Shown here piece after piece: positions 17,053 to 25,700 of a stretch of DNA of 64,000 nt (the stretch's first letter is position 1; every line of letters starts with the position of its first letter). Source of the stretch: Gp6-AA40 sp035649635 (lineage in GTDB: Bacteria > Acidobacteriota > Vicinamibacteria > Vicinamibacterales > UBA2999); assembly GCA_035649635.1 (NCBI GenBank), contig DASRJE010000204.1, positions 1-64,000 on the forward strand, given 5' to 3'. Below the pieces are notes generated by a model, which saw nothing but the letters and a program-made list of their open reading frames with translations, had not been told where the DNA came from and did no database searches. The translations under genes were made by a program, and so were the position numbers.

Positions 17053-18255
17053 ATGCGATACCCCACGACGCTAGTCTTGTCTTCATGTCTTCTGGCTGTC
17101 ACGACCCTACCCGTGGCGGCGGACCCGATCGTCAACTGCGGCGTCAGGTCTCTCGCCGACGCTGTTGAGCACGCCCAGGGAACCAATCCCGTCATCACCT
17201 TCTCAGGCGTCTGCGGTCCCATCGTCATCACGAAGGATGGCGTCACACTACAGGGCGTTAGTACAGCTGTGATCGATGGCGGGGGACAACAAGATGCTGT
17301 GACCGTTGCCGGAGCCAGCCGCGTGACACTGGCAGGAATCGACGTCCGCAACGGCGTGAACGGCATTGTCGCGGTGAACGGCGCTCACCTCTCCATCTTC
17401 GACGTGAGCGTGCATCAGAACAGCGCGACTGGAATCACGCTGCAGACGGGATCGAGCGCGGTGCTCGCGGATGTGACGATTTCCGCAAACCGCGTGCACG
17501 GCCTGGATGTGCGGTCCGGATCCGCGGCGACCATTAGCGGCACAGAGCAAGCGAACACTACGCTGACCGCGGAAGGCAACGGTGTGTTCGGCATCAACGT
17601 CAACGCCGGCTCGTTCACGCTGTCCAACGCGACGGTGACCGCCACGGGGAACGCGCTGGGTGTGCAGATCGCGACGGGGGGCAACGCGTTCATCAACGAT
17701 GTCCGGAGCGTCATCCGTGCGACCGGCAATCGCGCCACCGGCCTGACGGTTGTGTCCGGCGCTCAATTGGTTTCGTTTGGCGGCTCCATCATTGCATCCG
17801 GCAATGTGGTGGGTGTGACTGTGAACTCGAAAGCCGGCGTGGATCTCGACGCCGCAACGCTGCTCGAGAGTTTCAACAACACCAGCGACGGGCTTCGCAT
17901 TCAGCAGGATTCGGTGATGACGGTGTTCAACACGCCGACGAATACCGGTCAGATGGGCCTCAGCACGATCAACACGCACCACAACGGCGGAGACGGGGTG
18001 AGGGTCTTGACCGGCTCGACGCTCACGCTCGTGAATCAGGCCCGCGTTCTCAGTGACCACAACACGATGAACGGATTCGTTGCGGATAACGGAGCCGGCG
18101 TCGTTTTGGTGAACTCCGTCATCACCGACAACGCAATCGACGTTCGATTGACTTTTGGTGCGCGTGCCGATTTGCAAACGCTGACATTCGGCAGTTACTC
18201 GTGCGACCCGACAGTGCTGGTGCGGGGAACGAGCGGCATCGTGTGTCCACACTAA
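17053..18255 (+). CDS. Secreted right-handed parallel beta-helix protein
   Basis: A 400-residue exported protein. AAGGAG lies ten bases before ATG 17053. The signal peptide covers residues 1-23 (cleavage near VAA-D). The rest is a ladder of roughly 20-25-residue turns with inward aliphatic residues and Asn/Gly/Thr turns (for example GITLQTGSSAVLADVTIS, GIVAVNGAHLSIFDVSV), the pattern of pectate-lyase-like beta-helices. No catalytic Asp triad of a polysaccharide lyase or polygalacturonase is evident, so it may be a binding or structural surface protein. The C-terminus has a Cys pair (YSCDP, IVCPH) that could cap the helix. It appears monocistronic, with a hairpin before it and a palindromic repeat after it. 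Confidence 0.82.
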   Translation: MRYPTTLVLSSCLLAVTTLPVAADPIVNCGVRSLADAVEHAQGTNPVITFSGVCGPIVITKDGVTLQGVSTAVIDGGGQQDAVTVAGASRVTLAGIDVRNGVNGIVAVNGAHLSIFDVSVHQNSATGITLQTGSSAVLADVTISANRVHGLDVRSGSAATISGTEQANTTLTAEGNGVFGINVNAGSFTLSNATVTATGNALGVQIATGGNAFINDVRSVIRATGNRATGLTVVSGAQLVSFGGSIIASGNVVGVTVNSKAGVDLDAATLLESFNNTSDGLRIQQDSVMTVFNTPTNTGQMGLSTINTHHNGGDGVRVLTGSTLTLVNQARVLSDHNTMNGFVADNGAGVVLVNSVITDNAIDVRLTFGARADLQTLTFGSYSCDPTVLVRGTSGIVCPH

Positions 18256-18277
18256 GCCACTTCTCCTTACGACGTCG

Positions 18278-18334
18278 AGCGGGGGCTTTCCTTGTCCACC
18301 GTAGCCTTGGCGACGGTGGAAGCCCCCGTCTCAA
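18278..18334. repeat. Palindromic intergenic repeat, copy 1
   Basis: CGGGGGCTT...CCACCGT on the left (18280-18302, with a seven-base bulge) pairs with ACGGTGGAAGCCCCCG (18313-18328). The reverse complement aligns along about 50 bases with the element at 44120-44172, so these are two copies of one REP-like family in opposite orientation. This copy sits 25 bases after the beta-helix stop and could also act as a terminator. Confidence 0.65.
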
Positions 18335-18415
18335 GATGGCCCTTCCGCAAATTGCTCGACGCTGATATCGTCAGGGCCGCTGATAATCACGGGATTAAGG
18401 TTGAAACGGAGGCCC

Positions 18416-19579
18416 ATGATGACGTGCTCACCTTTGGTCCGAACGTTGCTGACGTTCCTCGGCATCATTGCCCTGTCGTCATCTGTCACAACCCAGGGAG
18501 TACCCCGGCTCGATTCTTATAATGGCGTCGCCGTGCGGATCCTCCAGAGCAATAATGCTGGCAATATCCATCACATCATCGATCCCGCGACCAACCGGGT
18601 GACGGGACTCATCAGGGGCTGTCCGAACCCGCACAATTTGACCACTCACCCGGATGGCCTCTACTACTACTGCTCGAACGAGTCGGAAGATACCGTCGAC
18701 GTGTTCGACACGAAGACGCTGAAGCTGGTGACGCAGATCCCGCTCTCCGGCAATCCCAACAAGATCGTGGTGAACAAGAAGCACAAGAAGATCTATGCAG
18801 GCATCCGCGCCTGGACGGCTGACAAGCGCGCGGTGGTAGACGTGATTGACATCGCCACCAACAAGCGTGTTCGCAGCATCGCCGTTCATCACCCGGTGCA
18901 CAACACCTACGTGACGCCGGATGACAACTTCGTCATCGCCGGTCTCTCCGGCGAGGTCGAGCCGGGGGAGCCGACGATCCAGGTGATCGATCCCGTCAAG
19001 GACCAAGTGGTATGGGGGATGGAATTGACGGGATATCAGCAGTACGGCCGCAACAACCACGAGGTGCGGCCGATGGCATTCGAGGCCAACGCCGATGGCT
19101 CGACCAAGCGGATGTTCGCGCAGGCGACCGGCATCAACGCCGTCTGGGTCATTGATTGGAACACGCGCAAGGTCGTGCAGATGCTGTGGCCTCCCAAGCT
19201 TCCACTCTGGAAGCAGAACGCCGACGGCATTCAGACGGGTGACATGCACGGTCTCGAGGTCCTGCCGGACCGCTCGGCACTATGGGCCTCGAGCCGCCTT
19301 GACAGCCGGATCTACGGCTGGACGTTGCCGGATTTGAAATACATCGGCGCCGTCGAAGTCGGCCCGACTGCGAACTGGATGACGCCGACACCGGACAGCA
19401 AGTTCATGTACGTCGCGATCTCCGGAGCCGATTACACCGTCGCGGTCGATCTGAAGAAGCTGGCGGTTGTCGCGAAGATCAAGACCGGTGCACGGCCGGC
19501 CCGCATCAGCACGGCGATCCTGCCGCCCGATCGCGTCAACGCGACGCTAACCACGACGTCGACACAGGGTGGGGAGTAA
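18416..19579 (+). CDS. Secreted YVTN-type beta-propeller protein
   Basis: A 387-residue exported protein. The start is one of two consecutive ATGs (18416/18419), with ACGGAGG just upstream. The signal peptide is about residues 1-30 (cleavage near TTQG). The chain is built of about 45-residue blades with the YVTN pattern: HHIIDPATNRVTGLI, DVFDTKTLKLVTQIPLSGNPNKI, VDVIDIATNKRVRSIAVHHPVHNTYVTPDD and TVAVDLKKLAVVAKI. This matches seven-bladed surface-layer or cytochrome-cd1-like propellers without haem ligands. Such proteins often bind a partner or substrate in the periplasm. It is followed after four bases by a CxxCH protein and then by a sensor-kinase-like gene. The three appear to form one operon, suggesting a periplasmic redox or sensing unit. 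Confidence 0.82.
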   Translation: MMTCSPLVRTLLTFLGIIALSSSVTTQGVPRLDSYNGVAVRILQSNNAGNIHHIIDPATNRVTGLIRGCPNPHNLTTHPDGLYYYCSNESEDTVDVFDTKTLKLVTQIPLSGNPNKIVVNKKHKKIYAGIRAWTADKRAVVDVIDIATNKRVRSIAVHHPVHNTYVTPDDNFVIAGLSGEVEPGEPTIQVIDPVKDQVVWGMELTGYQQYGRNNHEVRPMAFEANADGSTKRMFAQATGINAVWVIDWNTRKVVQMLWPPKLPLWKQNADGIQTGDMHGLEVLPDRSALWASSRLDSRIYGWTLPDLKYIGAVEVGPTANWMTPTPDSKFMYVAISGADYTVAVDLKKLAVVAKIKTGARPARISTAILPPDRVNATLTTTSTQGGE

Positions 19580-19583
19580 TGCC

Positions 19584-20471
19584 ATGACGACGCCTACGCG
19601 AGTCTTGCAGCAGTGGCGGATGTGGTCAACGATCGCGGCGGGGGCGCTCCTCGTGGCCGTCAGCCTGACGGCTTCTCCATCGGCGGAATCAGGGTTCGCT
19701 CAGACGTCCGGTGCGGCGCCGTCAACACGGCCCGCCGATGTCGATTCGTTCCGCAAAACCATCGAACCGATCTTCATGCGCGATCGCGGTGGCACGATGC
19801 CCGGGTATGCCGCCTGCGTGATGTGTCACACGTGGCAGACGAGTCTGCGCTTCGATCTCGAGACGCCGGAAACCGACGCCGGCTGGACGGCGGAACAGTC
19901 GCGTCGTAACTTCCAGATGATTACGCAGCTCGTGAACACGCGCACGCCCGAGAACAGCCGGTTGCTCGTCAAACCGCTCGAGCCCAAGGCCGGCGGAATG
20001 GGGCATACGGGCGGAACGTACTGGAGCTCTCGCGAAGACCCTGAATTTCAGACAGTGCTGAAATGGATTCGCAGTTTGCCGGCTGACGCGTATGTGCCGA
20101 AGCCGGAGCCGGCGGTCGACTTCGAGTTCTTCCGCGCCTGCGTCCAGAACGTTTTCGCGACTCCTCGCGAAGGCCACATCCGGTGCAGCAATTGCCACGG
20201 CGCTGGACAGATGGGATTCGCTCCAGTCCCCGGCGGAGGCCGCACCACGTGGAACGAGGAAGAGGCGCGTCAGGCGTTCCGCGTGATCGCGCGCTTGATC
20301 GTTGCCGGCAACCCGGTGCAGAGCCGTTTTCTGCTCAAGCCGCTTCACCCGGACGGCGGGGGATCCTACGCCCACAACGGGGTTCGCCGCTGGCAGACTC
20401 GGGACGATCCCGAATGGCAGATGCTGGCCGCCTGGGTCCGTGGCGAGCGCAAAGGCAGTAACTGCTCGTGA
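19584..20471 (+). CDS. Secreted cytochrome-c-like protein with two CxxCH motifs
   Basis: A 295-residue exported protein from ATG 19584 (GGGGAG before it overlaps the previous stop). A signal peptide or anchor covers residues about 15-40. Two similar halves follow. Each has a CxxCH haem-attachment motif (CVMCH near residue 80, CSNCH near residue 201), then a basic/aromatic helix (TAEQSRRNFQMITQLV versus NEEEARQAFRVIARLI) and a shared closing block (SRLLVKPLEP ... DPEFQTVLKWIRS versus SRFLLKPLHP ... DPEWQMLAAWVRG). It therefore looks like an internal duplication. If both motifs bind haem it could transfer electrons in the periplasm. Axial Met ligands are not obvious. The upstream propeller may be its partner. 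Confidence 0.82.
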   Translation: MTTPTRVLQQWRMWSTIAAGALLVAVSLTASPSAESGFAQTSGAAPSTRPADVDSFRKTIEPIFMRDRGGTMPGYAACVMCHTWQTSLRFDLETPETDAGWTAEQSRRNFQMITQLVNTRTPENSRLLVKPLEPKAGGMGHTGGTYWSSREDPEFQTVLKWIRSLPADAYVPKPEPAVDFEFFRACVQNVFATPREGHIRCSNCHGAGQMGFAPVPGGGRTTWNEEEARQAFRVIARLIVAGNPVQSRFLLKPLHPDGGGSYAHNGVRRWQTRDDPEWQMLAAWVRGERKGSNCS

Positions 20472-20485
20472 GGTGAGACAATCGA

Positions 20486-22711
20486 GTGGTGAGACTGCTG
20501 ATGCGACGATTGTTGGTGTGCATACTGTTCCTCCTGACGTGGCCGTCATTCGCGGTGGCAGAGGCGCCGCGGCGGCAGGTGTTGCTGCTGTATTCGTACG
20601 AACGCGACTTCGCCCCGCATTTCACCTTTGCCAAGGAGTTCCTCCCGGAGTTGAGCCGCACATCGATCGAACCGGTCGATTTCATCGAGCTGGCGCTGCA
20701 GCCGGTCCGTGTAAGTCGCAGCGCGCCGGAAGACTCGATGGTGCAGCACGTGCAGTCGGTGCTGGCGGGACGTCAGGTAGATCTGGTCGTGCCTATCGGC
20801 GGACCGGCGGCGGAGTTTGCGCAGCGCAATCGTCGGCAGCTCTTTCCCCGGGCGCCGATGTTGCTCGCCGCCGTCGATCGGCGTTTCGTTCAGGGTAACC
20901 CGAGCAGCTCGAATGACACTGCCGTGGCCGTGGACCATGAACCGGCGCGGCTGGTCGACAACATCCTGAAGGTCCTTCCTGATACGAAGCACGTGTTCGT
21001 CGTAGTGGGAGCATCACACCTCGAGCAGGTCTGGCTTGCCGAGATGAAGCGCACGTTTCACCGCTTCGAGGGGCGGGTGACATTTCTCTGGGCAAACGAA
21101 CTTTCGTTTGCCGAGATGATGGCTCGCTGTGCCAGTCTCCCGCCGCATTCCGCCATCCTCTTTGCCATCCTGTCGCTCGATGCGAAGGGAGTTCCTCAGG
21201 TCGAGGAACACGCGCTGGCCGAGCTGCACCGTGCCGCCAACGCACCCGTCTTTGGCTTGCGCAGCACGCAGCTGGGCCTCGGCATCGTCGGCGGACCGTT
21301 GCTGTCCATCGAGGACTTGAGCCGCAATACCGCCGCGGTGGCCCGTCGTCTGCTCGGTGGCGAAGCGCCGCAATCGATTCACACGGCCATCCAGGCTCTC
21401 GCGTCCCCTGTCTTCGACTGGCGTGAGCTTCAGCGCTGGGGCATCGACCAGGAGCACTTGCCGCCAGGAAGCTCGGTCCTGTTTCGCGAGCCGACAACGT
21501 GGGACCTCTACCAACGCTTGATCGTGGCAACGCTAAGCGTCGTCGGTGTTCAGGCCGTGATCGTCGTTGCGCTCGTCGCGAATCTGGCGCGCCGGCGGCG
21601 CGCGGAGCGTACGCTGCGCGAAAGCGAAGGGCGTTTACGCCTGTTGTCGAATGCGGCTCCGATGATGCTGTGGGTCGCCGGCCCGGACAGACTGTGTACC
21701 GATGTCAATCATGCGTGGCTCGATTTCACCGGTCGTTCAATCGAGGCGGAACGGGGAAATGGCTGGGTCGATTCCGTTCATCCCGACGACCTTTCTGGAT
21801 GGCTCGAGATCTACAACCGGGCGTTTGCGCGGCGTGAGGGCTTCCGGAGAGAGTATCGCCTTCGCCGATGCGACGGTGAATACCGGTGGGTCCTCGACAC
21901 CGGTGCGCCTCGCGTGCTCGAAGATGGCAGCTTTGCCGGCTACGTCGGCTCGGCGATCGACGTCACTGAACTGAAGCTCGGACGGCTCGCGCTCTCGAGC
22001 CTGAGCCAGCGGCTGATGCAGGCCCAGGAGCACGAACGAGCCTGGGTCGCGAGGGAGCTTCAGGATGATCTGTGCCAGCGCATGATCGTGCTCACGGCGC
22101 AGCTGCATGGCCTGAGTGAGTCGACGATCGGAGACGACAAGCAGATGCGAAGCCGCGTCGAGGAATTGAGCGGCCAGTTCGGTGAGGTGGCGACCGAGAT
22201 CTTTGCCATTTCTGACCAGTTGCACTCGTCGAACCTTGCGCGGCTCGGATTGCCGGCCGCAACCAGCATCTTCTGCAAGGAGTTGTCCACGCAGCATGAC
22301 GTGGAATTCCATTTGGACGACGAGGGCATGCCGACGGAAGTGCCGAACGACGTCGCCCTGGCGTTGTTCCGGGTCATGCAGGAGGCGGTGCGCAACGCGG
22401 TGAGACACTCAGGCGCTCGCAGCGTGACGGTCGCGCTTCGTGGACGTCCCGGTGAGATCGAGCTCGAGGTCGCCGACATTGGCGTCGGTTTCGATCCCGA
22501 TGCGGTATCGACACGCCAAGGCCTCGGACTGATCGGCATGCGGGAAAGGCTCCGGCTGGTCGATGGTGAGTGTGCGATCGACGCGCGGCCTGGGAGCGGA
22601 ACCCGGATTCGGGCTCGCGTTCCGTTACGTCAGGATCCGGCCGCGCTCAGGACTGAAAGCAGCGCGTTGTGGCGCGTCCGAGACCACGGCTACCACATTC
22701 ACCGGTCCTGA
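20486..22711 (+). CDS. Membrane sensor kinase-like protein lacking the phospho-acceptor His
   Basis: A 741-residue protein; GTG 20486 or 20489, or ATG 20501, could start it. Residues about 1-25 are a signal/TM segment. Residues 30-315 are a periplasmic ABC substrate-binding-like domain (VLLLYSYERDFAPHF, VVPIGGPAAEFA, ILSLDAKGVPQVEEHAL). A TM helix lies near 350-370 and a PAS domain with a DVTE end near 385-495. The dimerisation domain is HisKA_3-like (AWVARELQDDLCQR), but the histidine of the usual RELHDD motif is Gln526 (CAG at 22061-22063). The ATPase domain looks intact: QEAVRNAVRHSG, ADIGVGFD, GLGLIGMRERL. It follows the cytochrome gene by 14 bases. No response regulator is adjacent. A dead or non-canonical kinase is the best reading. 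Confidence 0.88.
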   Translation: MVRLLMRRLLVCILFLLTWPSFAVAEAPRRQVLLLYSYERDFAPHFTFAKEFLPELSRTSIEPVDFIELALQPVRVSRSAPEDSMVQHVQSVLAGRQVDLVVPIGGPAAEFAQRNRRQLFPRAPMLLAAVDRRFVQGNPSSSNDTAVAVDHEPARLVDNILKVLPDTKHVFVVVGASHLEQVWLAEMKRTFHRFEGRVTFLWANELSFAEMMARCASLPPHSAILFAILSLDAKGVPQVEEHALAELHRAANAPVFGLRSTQLGLGIVGGPLLSIEDLSRNTAAVARRLLGGEAPQSIHTAIQALASPVFDWRELQRWGIDQEHLPPGSSVLFREPTTWDLYQRLIVATLSVVGVQAVIVVALVANLARRRRAERTLRESEGRLRLLSNAAPMMLWVAGPDRLCTDVNHAWLDFTGRSIEAERGNGWVDSVHPDDLSGWLEIYNRAFARREGFRREYRLRRCDGEYRWVLDTGAPRVLEDGSFAGYVGSAIDVTELKLGRLALSSLSQRLMQAQEHERAWVARELQDDLCQRMIVLTAQLHGLSESTIGDDKQMRSRVEELSGQFGEVATEIFAISDQLHSSNLARLGLPAATSIFCKELSTQHDVEFHLDDEGMPTEVPNDVALALFRVMQEAVRNAVRHSGARSVTVALRGRPGEIELEVADIGVGFDPDAVSTRQGLGLIGMRERLRLVDGECAIDARPGSGTRIRARVPLRQDPAALRTESSALWRVRDHGYHIHRS

Positions 22712-22775
22712 TCTCACCGGTTTCGTCAACCTGTCAGCGAATTAAGCCCTGGCATGAACATCCGAGCAATCCAGG

Positions 22776-25700
22776 TCAGCGAACTGCGTGTCGCAGTCCT
22801 CGCGATCGAATAACGCGTGCCTCCACGCCGCGGCGGGCGGGCGTCTGATCCTGCGAGCTCGATAGCGGTAGACGTATCTTCGCGACGATGTCTCCATCAG
22901 GCTCGACCTTCATCCACAGATGGCCGCCGCATTCACTCACCAGCCGCTGAAGCGTTCCGAAGTCTGCCCCCGGACGTGTTGCCGATCTCCCGTTTGAGCG
23001 CTGCGACTCGTCACGAAGATTGGACGCTCCGTCTCGTGCGGCCGCCCGTCTCCCTGTGAGCGTGATCAGCGCATGGAGGCCAAGCCGGACGTTATGGTGC
23101 TTGGCGGCGAAGTGGCGATCCACTACCTCCGTGCCGAGATCGATGCGCAATCGGCCGCCGGACGGCATGCGCTCACGTCCGTAACTGGCCAGGTTCACCA
23201 GCAACCTCTCGACGCGTTCGTTCGGGACGTCGACCGTCAGCGGGGACGACGACTCTCGTATTTCGAGGTCGACCTGGTTGCCAGCCAGACGTTTCAAGAC
23301 GGGTTCGAGATCGCGGATGAGGGTGTTCAGGTGGACGAGCATCGGCGTGCGCGCCTGTTCGTCGCCAAACGCGGCAAGTTGCTGGAGCAGATCGGCCGCC
23401 CGCTTTACTTCCTCGATGAGCAGTTCACCCTGTTGCCGGAGGTCGACGTGGTCGGCGGCCGCGGTCAGCCACTGCTCGCCGTTGTGATGAATGTCGCTCA
23501 GCAGGTTGCCGCAGGTGACGGCTACCTCCGACGCGAATCGGCCGACGGCCTCCATGCGGTGAGCCCGATCGAGTCGCTCCTCGAGGACGCGCAGGCGGGT
23601 GAGGTCTTCGACGACGATTTCGATCGCGTCAGAGGGCACCAGCCGCGCCAACAGGCGAACGTGCAGGCGCCCACCATCGTTCCGCAGCCATGTGGTCTCG
23701 ATCGACTCCTTGGTACGCGTGCTCAGGCAACGCTCGATGAGCCAGGTCAGCGCGTCTGGAGCTTCGAAGACCGCGGCGACGAAGTGTTCGGGAGGTTGCT
23801 CAATCGCGCGCCGCCCGACAAGCGTCGCACATGCTCGATTGGCGTGAATCAGTGCTCCGTACGAGGTGCATCGGAACATCGCCGACCCCGCCTGTTCGAA
23901 CAAGCGATTGTTCTCCGCGCGGATTTCGTCGGCTTGCGCGCGCAGCCGCGGGAGTTGGTCGGCTTCGGCCTGCAGCGCCTCAGCGCGGTGTATCGCCTCC
24001 TCCAGCCGCCGGGCCGTTGCCGCCAAGGTCTCTTGCAGTTGTCGTGACGAGACCTGCGCCGTCGTGAGCGAGTGCTGAAGCGCGTCGCGTTCAAGCCCCA
24101 GCTTGCGGGCGCACTCGTGCATCTCGGCCAGGCGGCTTTCACGTTCGAGCTGCTCCTGGGCGAGCAAGACGTCGAATTGCGCCTGTTGTTCGAGTCCGTG
24201 AGCACGAAGGGCGTCGGCCTCCGCGCGGAAGGAGCGACCGGCCTCGGCCGCTGCGGCGCGTTCGTCGGCTAGCGTCTGCTCGACGCTGTTTCGCGACTCT
24301 GTTTCCTGGGCGAGGCGCGCCGCCAGGTCCTTCTCTCGTTCGGCTGCGACGGCCAGTTCGCGACTTGCACGCTGGTTCGTTTCTTCGATCGATCGCGTGG
24401 CGTCGGCCAGTTGCGCGCTGAGGGTATCGCGGGCGGCCCCGGTGTCCCGCAACGTTTGCGAGAGGTCGTCACGCTCGGCCACGATTTGCGACAACGCACG
24501 AGCGGACTCCGCACGCTGCTCGGCGAGCTCGCTGGCCGCTGTCGACAGGGCGATTTCGTGTCGCTGTTCCGCATCGCGCAGCGCGGCTTCGCCGTCTGCG
24601 ATCGACGTCGTTGCCCCAGCGAGTTGAAGGGTCAAGGCATCGCGAGCGGCCTGGACGTCGTCGAGATGCGACGTCAGCTCGCCTTCGCGTTGCGTCAGGC
24701 TCGCAACGGCGGCGGTCGCCGACTCATGGTCGCGCCGCAGCTGTTCGAGAAGGGTCGCGGTTTCGCTCAACCTCCCGGCGAACTGGTCGCGATCCGCTGC
24801 CGTGTTCGACAGGTCATGTTCGAACTGTGACTGGCGCTCTGATAGTTCGTCAGCTGCAGCGGCGAGCGCGTCCTCGTGGCGTTGTTGCGCCTCGCGGTGG
24901 GCTGTGTTCGCGTCTACGAGTGCCTGCTCCAGGCTGACGCGTGTCGCGTGCTCCTGCCTGAGTCGCGCTTCGAGTTCGGCTTCACGGTTGGCGGCGACCG
25001 CCCGTTCACGACTGCCGCGCGCTTCCAGGTCCGCGATGGCGTTCGCGGCGTCACTGAGCTGACCCTCGAGCGCGTGATTTGAAGCCTGGACAGTCGTGAG
25101 TTCTGACGTGAGCTTGGCTGCGTCCTGAGTCAGTCGCTCGACATCCCTCGTCTTTGACTCGTAGTTCCGCTCTACGTGCGCGAGAGCGATTTCGGCGTTG
25201 CTCAGGCAATGAGCAAGTCGTTCGCGCTCGGCCGCAGCAATCGAAAGCTCGCGAGCGAAGTGCGCCTGGCGACTGGTGAGCTCGAGGTCAGCCGCTGCTA
25301 ACACTTCCTCGTGACGCCGTTGCGCCTCGCGTCGGGCAACCTCCGCGTCGGCAACTGCCTGCCCCAGGACGGCGCGTGCCTCGCGCTCATCAAGAAGGTT
25401 TCGGTCGAGTTCCGTTTCGCGTGCCGCGCCCTGCGCGATCGCGCTCGTCGCCTCGGCCAATTGACGCTCGAGGCCCTCACGCGCTTCCTGCACTGCGGCG
25501 AGCCGTGTATTGATGTCTGCCTCACGTGCCGTGAGTTGCTCGAGGATAGCGGTAAGCGACTCGCGGTCTCTTCGAAGCTGCGCGAGCGTGAGCTCCGTTT
25601 CGTTCAGCCGCTGCGCAAGATCGTTGCGATCGGATGCCGCGTACGAAAGCGCGCGATCGAAGTTTGCCTGGCGCTCGGCGAGGTCGCTGGCTGCCTGGGC

